A program made the translations under genes and the position numbers. This document shows, in pieces, positions 42,223 to 50,867 of a DNA stretch of 64,000 nucleotides. The stretch's first letter is position 1; every line of letters begins with the position of its first letter. The notes under the pieces are model-generated. The model was not told where the DNA came from. It made no database searches and saw nothing but the letters and a program-made list of their open reading frames with translations. Source of the DNA: Haematococcus lacustris (Eukaryota; Chlorophyta; Chlorophyceae; Chlamydomonadales; Haematococcaceae); the NCBI GenBank assembly GCA_030144725.1, contig JASKMD010000031.1, positions 2,265,775 to 2,329,774 on the forward strand, in the 5' to 3' direction.

Positions 42223-42632
42223 AATTCTCCTCTTGCTTCTTCGGCCATGCGTATCACCTTGCCATCAATGCTCTCAGCCACTGTTGGTTGCGCCGTGGCA
42301 ATGGACACCTTGATTGAACTTACGGGTTGTCCATTCCGGGTCACTTTCCTTGCATTGGTTAGCCACTTCTCAGAGATTAGGTCAAAGGATGACCCCGTGT
42401 CCATCATGACTTTGCATGGCTTGCCTCCTAGGCTGGCTTCATATACTAACGAGAGATCCACACCATGGGCGCTTGCAATAGCACCGGAAGGTTGTGCACT
42501 GGACAAAGCAGGAATCTTACACATACCATGCAGTGGCCCAACAGACAACTTTGGCCTCTTCAACGCACATGGCACGTGTTCGTGCTTGTCATCACCCTGG
42601 CTAGCGTGCACAGCAGAGTCCAGGGCAACTCC
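42156..42632 (-). CDS. Ty3 aspartic protease, in frame with gag after UAG
   Basis: Directly after the gag UAG (42635-42633) the same frame stays open for about 158 codons to 42156. It carries the aspartic protease motif VMMDTGSSFDLIS and then SIKVSIATAQPTVAESIDGK, as in retroelement proteases that cut the Gag-Pol polyprotein. The frame then departs from the one encoding VVPGMLGQIDVVLG, which continues in the -1 frame (overlap 42222-42156). No classic slippery heptamer was seen there, so the shift may be a mutation or sequence error. Confidence 0.8.
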   Translation of the reverse strand, partial: GVALDSAVHASQGDDKHEHVPCALKRPKLSVGPLHGMCKIPALSSAQPSGAIASAHGVDLSLVYEASLGGKPCKVMMDTGSSFDLISEKWLTNARKVTRNGQPVSSIKVSIATAQPTVAESIDGKVIRMAEEARGELCMQGRPCLRLCLVCWGRLTSC

Positions 42633-44350
42633 CTAGGCAGCACCCTGACCACGAGGCGACGCACAGTCACGTGCCAGGTGGCCTGTGCCGCCACAGTTGT
42701 AGCATGTCAGCGGTCGCTTGCCATTCGCGTTCAACTCTGATGTGCGGCACGCTGCGCCACCACCACGCCCAGCTGTGCCGCCACGGCCAGAGCCACGGCC
42801 ACCTCCGCGGCCACCACCACGGCCTCCGCCACGAGATAGGCCAGCCCCACGGCCCCCACGGTGCGCCTCTAGAAACCGGTCCAATTCAGTCTCCTCATGT
42901 CGCCGATGCGGAGGAAGCCACCGCTTCAGCACGGTGTTTCCCGCATGCATCTGCACACCACGGGCACGTACACGCCCACCACGGGGCCGATCAGGCCTGC
43001 CACTGCCTGCACCTCTTGCCACAGCTACCATGCCTTGAGCCTTGCTCACGCCTGCCTGCATGGAGACCTGTCTGCCCAACGCATACATCATCACATCATT
43101 CAGGTTGCTCCATGGCAAGCCATTCGGCATGACTGCACACTCACGGCGTAGGTCGGCCTGTAGGCCTTGCACATACATCTCACACAGAGCACTAGCAGGG
43201 AATGCTTGCACCTGCTGTGCTAGCAACCTGAACGCCACGTTGTATTGTGCAACACTCTGGTCTCCCTGGACACACTCTCTATTGATCAGCCTCTTCATGG
43301 CTGTGTGTTGCACCTGGATGGTATCCGCACCCACCAGGTCTAAGAACATTCTCTCCATGTCTTCCTCTGGCATGAGCCGGCGCTCAGCCTTAGCCTGCTC
43401 GGCAATGGCAAACAAAGCTTCTTTGAGAGGGTCAGCCACATGTAGTTGCAGCGCGTCAATCATGGGCACACGTGCAACAGCTGCCCATCGTGTCACCTCA
43501 CGCAAGAACATCTTCACATTTCTGCCCTTCTCTACATCATCCATACGCCACATATTAGGGTTGGGCATAACTGCTCTGAAGCCACTCACTTGGTTCTCGC
43601 CGGGCTGACTGGTGCTCGGCCCCGGGCCACCTGGCCCGGCTGCCGCCGCCGCCGCTGCCTGGCCCTCACCAGCCTGGCTGCCGCCACCTGAGCTGCCAGG
43701 ACCACTGCCACCCGTGGCCCCAGGCCCACCGGGTGCAGGGTGGTTCGCCGTGCCCCCTGGGCCACTACGCGCAACCTGGCCACTACCGGGGGTAAGCACC
43801 CCACCGGTAGTGCCACCTGGAGCTGTAGGCTGGCCGACACCACCACTACCACCAGCAACACCGCCGCCACCAACAGCACCGTTGCCACCAGCAATGCCAC
43901 TGCCTCCAGCGGCTACCTCTGCATGCTGGCCGGGCTGCTCATGGCGAGCACGCCTCCTGCGCAACTCTTGCTCGAGTTCCTCCAAACTGAGCTCGCCTAC
44001 ATTGCGAGTTGGCGGACCCACAGGTTCTGGCCCTTGGCGGACATCTGCATGACGAACACGTTCAACATCAGCGGTCGAGTGGGTCAAAGCATGCGTGTGT
44101 TGCATTTCACGCGCTACCTCCTGGGCAGCCACCGGCTGCGAGCTCGACCCCGGCCTTTCCACCCGCTGATGCTGACCCAAAGCTTCACTGCGCTTCCTAA
44201 GACGCTTCTCCGCTGTAACTGGTAGCATTACTAAACGCGAACTTTGCAAAACGCGACAAGAGGGACTAGAGGGACCTAATGGTACATACCCTCAGTATCC
44301 ATCGCGTTCAGCTCCAGCTCCGCGTCGTCAAACACGTCATAGTCCGCCAT
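42633..44350 (-). CDS. gag: Ty3 Gag with likely 5' mini-exon
   Basis: The main frame covers 44218-42633, with a capsid-type domain (NPNMWRMDDVEKGRNVKMFL, ..., INRECVQGDQSVAQYNVAFR), a Gly/Ala-rich insert, an Arg-Gly-rich segment and a zinc knuckle CYNCGGTGHLARDC, ending CASPRGQGAA and UAG. The frame has no good ATG near its start. A 61-nt exon 44350-44290 (ATG, MADYDVFDDAELELNAMDTE) ends in G|GTATGT and can join 44218 (CTACCAG|TTACAGCG) in phase across a 71-bp intron; without splicing, that ATG frame stops at once. The mini-exon is inference from sites and phase. Confidence 0.8.
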
Positions 44351-44402
44351 CAGGTTCGGGCACGTTGTTGCTATATCGATGTCTGGCCAGAAATCTCTCA
44401 AC

Positions 44403-44419
44403 GTCGGTCTGGAAGCCAG
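44403..44419 (-). promoter_or_regulatory. Candidate primer-binding site of the Ty3 element
   Basis: Two bases inside the 5' LTR the element strand reads TGGCTTCCAGACCGACG, beginning with TGG. It differs from the site shared by LTR elements 1 and 2. The matching tRNA was not identified. Confidence 0.5.
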
Positions 44420-44421
44420 AT

Positions 44422-44621
44422 TGTTACGTAGCTGGTGTATGGAGGTAGTGCCAACTCAGCGGACAAGGGCGATGTCAGTGCCTTCACAAGGCTGTCCGCC
44501 TGGGAGTCGAACCCAGCATTTGACACCGGTCATTGGCATTACACTCCGTCACCACTATTACGCAATCGCGTCATCACTTTTCCGAGACGCTTCGCTAGCA
44601 CTTCGACCGGCGTTCGTAACA
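44422..44621 (-). repeat. 5' LTR of the Ty3 element
   Basis: 200 bp; TGTTACG...CGTAACA. On the element strand a T-arm/B-box-like hairpin lies at 44516-44500, beginning about 105 nt into the LTR, close to the offset of the equivalent hairpin in LTR element 1. Confidence 0.96.
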
Positions 44622-46390
44622 CTGTACAGGGTCCTAGAGTCACCATGGTCGTAGGACCCTGTACAGGGTCCTGTGTACCCTATGAGTGTAGATGTTTTAA
44701 TCATTCCTTGCATCCCTATGTGATAGAACCATGTTAGGATTCCTACATAGCTTGTGGTTGGTCCTGTTGACCCCGTTTGGATGCTTTTGACAATGTGTGC
44801 CAGGACCCTGTACAGGGTCCTACGATGAGTGCCTTTCCTCACAGGGTCCTGGTACCACACCACAGGGTTCTGGCTCACAGGGTCCTGGCCCCTCACTACA
44901 GGGTTCTGGCACCACAGGGTCCTGGTACCACACCACAGGGTCCTGCTGCACACCTACAGGGTCCTGGCACCTGACCACAGGGTTCTGGCACCACAGGGTC
45001 CTGGCACCACACCACAGGGTTCTGGCACCACAGGGTCCTGGCACCACACCACAGGGTCCTGCTGCACACCTACAGGGTCCTGGCCTACAGGGTCCTGGCA
45101 CCTCACCACAGGGTCCTGGCACAACAGGGTCCTGGCACCTCACCACAGGGTCCTGCTGCACACCTACAGGGTCCTGGCCAACAGGGTCTTGGTACCACAT
45201 GACAGGGTCCTGGAACCACAGGGTCCTGGTCCCTCGCCACAGGGTCCTGGCCCACAGGGTCCTGGCACCACACCACAGGGTTCTGGCTTACAGGGTCCTG
45301 GCACCACACCACAGGGTCCTGCTGCACACCTACAGGGTCCTGGTCCCTCACCAGAGGGTCCTGGCCCACAGGGTCCTGGCACCACACCACAGGGTCCTGG
45401 CACCTCACTACAGGGTCCTGCTGCACGCCTACAGGGTCCTGCCGCACGCCTACAGGGTCCTACGACTAGTGTCAACAGGGTTCTGCCGCACGTCTACAGG
45501 GTCCTGCGACTCTTTCTCACAGGGTCCTGCCGCACGGCTACAGGGTCCTGCGACATTCGCCCACTGGGTCCTGCCGCACGCTTTCAGTGTCCTACGACAC
45601 ACGTCTACAGGGTCCTGCCACACGCCTACAGGGTCCTGCGACATGAGTCTACAGGGTTCTGCCGCACGCCTACAGGGTCCTGCGATCCACGTCTACAGGG
45701 TTCTGCCGCACGGCTACAGGGTTCTGCGACTCACGTCTACAGGGTTCTGCCGCACGGCTACAGGGTCCTGCGACACACGACTACAGGGTTCTGCCGCACG
45801 GCTACAGGGTCCTGCGACATGAGTCTACAGGGTTCTGCCGCACGCCTACAGGGTCCTGCGACACACGTCTACAGGGTTCTGCCGCACGCCTACAGGGTCC
45901 TGCGACTCACGTCTACAGGGTTCTGCCGCACGCCTACAGGGTCCTGCGACACACGACTACAGGGTTCTGCCGCACAGCTACAGGGTCCTGCGACATGTGT
46001 CTACAGGGTTCTGCCGCACGCCTACAGGGTCCTGCGACACACGTCTACAGGGTTCTGCCGCACGCCTACAGGGTCCTGCGACATTTGCTTACAGGGTCTT
46101 GCCGCACGGCTACAGGGTTCTAGCCCACAGGGTTCAGGCACCACACCACAGGGTCCTTTTACCACAGGGTCCTGGCACCTCACCACAGGGTCCTGGTGAC
46201 ACCTACAGGGTCCTGGCCCCTCAATACAGGGTCCTGGCTCCACAGGGTCCTGGTTTCTCACCACAGGGTCCTGGCACCACAGGGTCCTGGCACCACACCA
46301 CAGGGTCCTGCTGCACACCTACAGGGTCCTGGCTCCACACCGCAGAGTCCTGGTCCACAGGGTCCTGGCACCACACCAGACCCTCTGCTG
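44622..46390. repeat. CACAGGGTCCTGGCACCAC and CTACAGGGTCCTGCGAC arrays
   Basis: Continuation of the element cut by the Ty3 insertion. 44627-44830 holds AGGACCCTGTACAGGGTCCT palindromes. 44842-45420 is a tandem of about 20-bp units built on ACAGGGTCCTGG(CACCACACC), and 45420-46110 has 44-bp units ACAGGGTTCTGCCGCACGCC + TACAGGGTCCTGCGACACACGTCT. All plus-strand frames (up to 456 codons) and minus frames come from the repeat. It ends about 40 bp from the 3' end of the oxygenase gene. Confidence 0.92.
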
Positions 46391-46431
46391 TAGCCCGACC
46401 CAACCCATGCTGTCAATGCATTGTCAATCGT

Positions 46432-49055
46432 TCAAATACGCTGATCAGGCCTGTATGGCTCTGAGATTCTGACCCACTGGCCTGCCATGCCGCGTCTGTT
46501 CCAGTCTGCCATCTTGGGCCCAATGCCCTCATCCTGGATGGGCTGAAACAACCCATGGTACAAGTCCCCCAGCTCAGAGGTGTTCATGGTGGTGTTGTCA
46601 GCCACCGTGTCTGGCCGGCCAAAGCCATACAGCCTGGCGCAGCATGAGCCAGCCACCCCCACGTTGCCAGCATGTACTGTGTTGCCTCGGAACAACACCA
46701 GCTGCCCTGCCTTCACCAGGACCTCTGTGCCCAGTTGATGTGGCAAGGTCAGGGCCAGGGCATCCATGTCCTGCAATTCCACCACTTGCTGTTTACCATC
46801 AGCCGTCCGCCAGCAATAGGCTGCAGCCAACTGGGACAGTTTGTGGCTGCCCATGTAGGCAACAAGAGGGAAGTCCTGGAGAGCCAGCAGGAACACCAGG
46901 CCGTCATCCATTCCTGGGCCAACAGGGAGGAAGTCGGTGTGGGGAGCCTGGGCCTGAGCCAGCTGCTCGGCCAGTGTAGTCACCATCTTCCCCTTCCTGT
47001 TCAGGCGACGCTGCCAGGTGGGGTCAGTGATGATGGTTGCTAGGGCGTTCAGGGGGCGGCCCAGCAGCTGCCTCAGCACCGGCTGCAGGAAAGTGAGGTA
47101 CAGGGCCAACACCTTCTTGGCCTCATCCACCTGCAAACACACCCAGAGTGCTGTCTATTGTGCTTCATGCAGCCCTGACTCTTGGTAAGTTAGGAAATGC
47201 TTCTGCAGCAATGGCTATGTACTTCTGTTGTGGCTTGTGTCATCTGCTGCACACCTTAATCTATCTGTCTCTTACCTCCTTCTTCTTCTCTGCTGTCAGC
47301 GCGCTGTACACAGCCGCGTTGTACTTGTCTGTCAACAGCGTTAGGGTGGTGTCTAGGTCGCCACTGCTGTTCTTGTCCGACTTGGCCAACACCACCTGCA
47401 CCCTCTGGCCAGTGCCATACTGTGTCTTGCTGTTGGCATTGACCGAGCTGAACACCATGTGGTTATAGACCCTGGTGATCAAGATGCTGGCCGCAACCAC
47501 CGCTGCCATATCTATGGCTAGCTGGGGCAGCTGGAAGATGGTCAGGCCATGAGCTAGAGCTGCTCGGCGACACTGCTCTAGCTCATGAGGCTGGTAGACC
47601 TCCCCTGTGTATGGCAGCAAGCTGGGCAGCTGATACACCATTCCCTGCGTGTAAGGTAGCAATGCACGACATGCTCACAAGTACCCGTCACTATCGATTC
47701 ACATCAGCAAGTTATGCCACTCGTACATGTGTATTCTTGGGAAACCGCACTGCTCCTCCATGCAGCAGGGTGCCTCCTGTGCTTGCCTGCAAACACAATC
47801 CACACAAATCCTACTGAGCCACAGCTGGAGTCTGTGAAACCCTGCACTAGGTTAGTGAAACCCTCTACTAGGTTATTGAAACCCTGTGCTAGGTCAGCGT
47901 AACAGTGCACACTGTTTAAACCTGTTGTAGTCTATTAGTAGCAGCTCACCTGCTCTCCTGACTGGCCACTTCCAGTCAAGGCTGTGTTTGCCAACACGTG
48001 CAGCCGTCTTCTTCCTATCAGCTCATCCTACATTCAGTGTGGTCGTTTACAAGTTGGTAATGTTGTTATGCCTCTTTGGCAGCTTGTGTCCCACCTCCAA
48101 TCTGTTCACTGAGGTCTGCACTGTGTCCACCTTCTGAATCAGGTACTGTATGAGGGCCTGCAATGGCAAATGAAGCAATGGGAATCTGAGCCACTGTCAC
48201 AATGCACCCTGATGCTGTCTTGCTCCTATGTGTTGTAATGTTGTGATCCTACCTGATCCTCGGCAGGCCTCGGCCTCTTGGATGATGAGGGACCAGCACC
48301 CTCCCCTCGAGGCTGCTGCTGCTCCTCTTCAGTCACCTGTCGCTGGTCCTGCTGCTGATGTTGGTGCTGCTGCCCACCTGCTGCTGTGCCTGCCGCCTGG
48401 GTGCTGGTGCCCACCTGTGGCCACTGCCCTCTGCGTGTCTGGCGGTGGTGCTGCACTGGCGGATGTTGCTGATGCTGCCCTCCTGCTGCTGGTGTAGGCA
48501 ACAGGGGAATGGAGGGGGCAAGGCTGAGTTGCACACGTGCTGCTGGTGCACGCCGCTGGACAGGTGAGGGGGCAGGGCTGCGCTGCACACCTGCTGGCAG
48601 GGCAGTTCCTAGGCCTGTGCTGGGGGCCTTCAACCCAGGTACACCCGCTGTTGGTGTGGCGGGGGGCTGCCGCACAACCGCTGCTGAGGCTGGCTGTGGG
48701 GCAGGGGTTGGGGCAGGGGCCTGCTGCACACCTGCTGCTGGGGCTGGCTGTGGGGCAGGGGTGGGGGCAGGGGCCTGCTGCACACCTGCTGCTGTGGCTG
48801 GCTGTCGGGCAGGGGTGGGGGCAGGGGCCTGCTGCACACCTGCTGCTGTGGCTGGCTGTCGGGCAGGGGAGGGGGCAGGGGCCTGCTGCACACCTGCTGC
48901 TGGGGCTGGCTGTGGGGCAGGGGAGGGGGCAGGAGAGGGAAGGGGAGGGGGCTCTGTTCTCAACACAAATTCTGCCAAAGTAGCACACTCCTTTCTACCT
49001 TGCACTTGACATAGGTACACATAATCTGTGTCACCCTGACTCTTCATCTCCGCAT
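46432..49055 (-). CDS. Gene G, 3' half: 2-oxoglutarate/Fe(II) oxygenase-like protein, five exons
   Basis: Exons on the minus strand: 49055-48253, 48157-48095, 48027-47950, 47644-47276 and 47130-46432 (stop TGA). The last four introns all have GT-AG ends and phase 0. Exon 1 encodes five 18-residue Pro/Ala/Gln repeats, then RPRPAEDQ; later exons give a coiled-looking stretch (ALIQYLIQKVDTVQTSVNRL) and a helical domain. The last exon has HTDFLPVGPGMDDG (H-X-D) and VLFRGNTVHAGN...CARLYGF (second His, then Arg), the metal and 2-oxoglutarate ligands expected of a double-stranded beta-helix oxygenase. Substrate unknown. The first exon joins 60358 across an intron now holding Dualen. The gene sits against a palindromic array. 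Confidence 0.65.
48690..48935. repeat. 54-bp coding minisatellite in gene G
   Basis: About five tandem copies of a 54-bp unit (spacing measured at 48720 and 48774), encoding an 18-residue repeat on the minus strand (APSPARQPATAAGVQQ type). The unit length is a multiple of three, so copy-number change would not break the frame. Confidence 0.88.
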
Positions 49056-49092
49056 CTGCACATGATAGTTAACAGAGACATGAATGCATGGA

Positions 49093-49104
49093 TACCTTGA
49101 CGTC
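49093..49104. repeat. Left target duplication of the Dualen insertion
   Basis: TACCTTGACGTC here and at 60312-60323. Removing the insertion and one copy restores an 83-bp intron in gene G, close to the size of its other introns. Confidence 0.85.
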
Positions 49105-49178
49105 AAGTGGTGAGCTTCGGCCATGACAAAGCACGTAGCCCGTAGACCCACACAGACCAGCGCAAGGCCAAAGTCTTC

Positions 49179-49890
49179 TTGGACTCCAACCAACATCTGA
49201 TGGACGAAGACTGGCAGCAGGGCCATGAGGGCAGCCGCAGGGGGGTGGTCATTACCTCCAGCCTGGACAGGCTGGTGGCGCAGTGCCAGCCACTGGTCAA
49301 AGCCATGCTGGAAGTGGCAGCCTCCCGCACTGACAACGCCAGGGCAGTTGCCACCCGCAAGGTGCAAGAGATCTACACAGTGATGGTGGACATCTGCACC
49401 CCCCGCCCGACAGACCCCGCCATTGAGCAGCAGCACCCCCCAGCCTCCATGGCGGCCATGCCCAGGCCACCCATGGGAGCCCCAAGGAGCAGCACCCAAC
49501 TGCCAGGCCGCGCTCAGTCCGTCACATCACTGCCACCAAGGGGCGCAGGCTCTAGCAACCGCCGGACCAGTGACGAGAGACAGGTCAGAGAACACAAACA
49601 CATAGGAAACAATTACCTACCTTGTTCCACCGATACAACCAAGCACCTGACCTGCACCACTACTGCCACACACCCTCCCCTCTCCCGTCCCTTCCCCTCT
49701 CCTCCCCTGTCCCACACTTGCCACACCCATATACCCCCCACACACATCCTGGATCTTGCTGATGCTTGCAGTCCCCAACCAAGCACCCACTCAAGCGCCA
49801 CAACTCCACCAGCTCCTTCCAGCACATGGCGGACGAGATGGAGGGTGTGCAATCGCTGGACCGGCCCTCGGCCTGAACTCTCCACCGAGG
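49179..49890 (+). pseudogene. 3' end of a transposase-linked gene carried inside the Dualen insertion
   Basis: Reads SLDRLVAQCQPLVKAMLEV..., similar to SLAKIFEACQPLLTAIAAYT at about 27150. It has a donor ACAG|GTCAG at about 49584 and a last exon from about 49771 (SPTKHPLKRHNSTSSFQHM, ending TGA), matching the 27606-27751 exon in place and style. The intron is still present, so it was carried as unspliced RNA or as DNA. It is a fragment with no 5' exons. Confidence 0.6.
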
Positions 49891-50004
49891 TAAAACAGCA
49901 CCGGGACTCGTACACACCAGCATACACGACACCAACCTACCCTGACATGCGCGACACCAACATACACAGACACACAAGTCACCTAGCCGCCCTACCTACT
50001 ACTA

Positions 50005-50637
50005 CCCCACCTGCCACTACCTCACCTGCCCCTAATGCCCCACATGTTGCTGCACCAGTTGCCTCACCAGCTGCCCTACCAGCCGCCACACCCGAAGCCC
50101 CACTTACTACCCCACCTGCAGCCCCATACGCTGACCCACCCACAGCGCCACCTGCTGCCCCCCCAGCTACGGCACCACCTGCTGCCCCACCTGCCAACCA
50201 CCACGCCGCCATACCTGCCACCCCACCTGCTGCCTCACCTGCTGCCCCCCCTGCCGCTGCACCGATAGCCCCACCTACTGCCCAACCTGCCACCTCCCAT
50301 GAAGCCCTACCTGCCACCCCACTAGCTGCCTCACCAGCTGCCTCACCAGCCGCCACACCTGTAGCCCCACCTACTACCCCACCCACCCCACCGGCAGCCC
50401 CACCTGTTGTCCCACCCGCAGCCCCACTTGCTGCTACCCCAGTTGCGGCACCACCTCCTGCCCCACCTGCCACCCCCCACGCCGCCACACCTGCCACCCC
50501 ACATACTGCCTTACCAGCTGCCCACACTGTTGCCACACCTGCAGCCCCACCTACCGCCTCACATGCCACCTCCCACGCAACCCCACCTGCCACCCCACCA
50601 ACTGCCTCACCAGCTGCCCCACCTGATGCCCCAACGT
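50005..50637. repeat. (GCCCCACCTGCYG)n minisatellite in the Dualen 5' extra sequence
   Basis: Short Pro/Ala-coding repeats of the same kind as 27885-28435 and in the same relative place, followed by a similar exon-like piece (DPLGKQLRACELDRL). It supports common descent of the two blocks. By chance it is open in the Dualen frame. Confidence 0.8.
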
Positions 50638-50867
50638 GCAGGAGGGCCAAGACCCCCTTGGCAAACAATTGCGGGCATGTGAACTGGACCGACTGCTCGC
50701 AGTGCCCTGCGCACTCACCCTGCATTGAACAACGCCTTGGGGCCAGCTATCAGTGGCTAGCTAGACATAGGAATGTAGTAGGAACACCATATAGCAGAAA
50801 AGGACGAGTGAGGCTGTGGAATGAGTGGCCTGCACCCCTCACCACCCTGACACCCCGTTATGGTACT

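Larger units (their letters stand above)
38312..44621 (-). mobile_element. Complete Ty3 chromovirus-type LTR retrotransposon (6310 bp)
   Basis: Two 200-bp LTRs (38312-38511, 44422-44621) with 7-bp inverted ends TGTTACG/CGTAACA differ at one base (38347 T, 44457 C). Both sides carry the 5-bp target duplication CTGTA (38307-38311, 44622-44626). Order on the minus strand: 5' LTR, primer-binding site, gag, protease, RT, RNase H, integrase, chromodomain, polypurine tract, 3' LTR. The near-identical LTRs mean a recent insertion. Possible defects are an in-frame UAG after gag and a -1 offset between protease and RT. Confidence 0.96.

Noticed and set aside
44797..46464. Plus-strand frames up to 456 codons with VLPHGYRVLRH-type repeats
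   Set aside because: They are translations of the ACAGGGTCCTG array; all phases are open and units follow the DNA period.
48329..48988. 219-codon minus-strand frame and plus-strand frames across the 54-bp repeat
   Set aside because: They overlap the gene G exon in other phases; only the chosen frame has phase-0 splice sites leading into further open exons.
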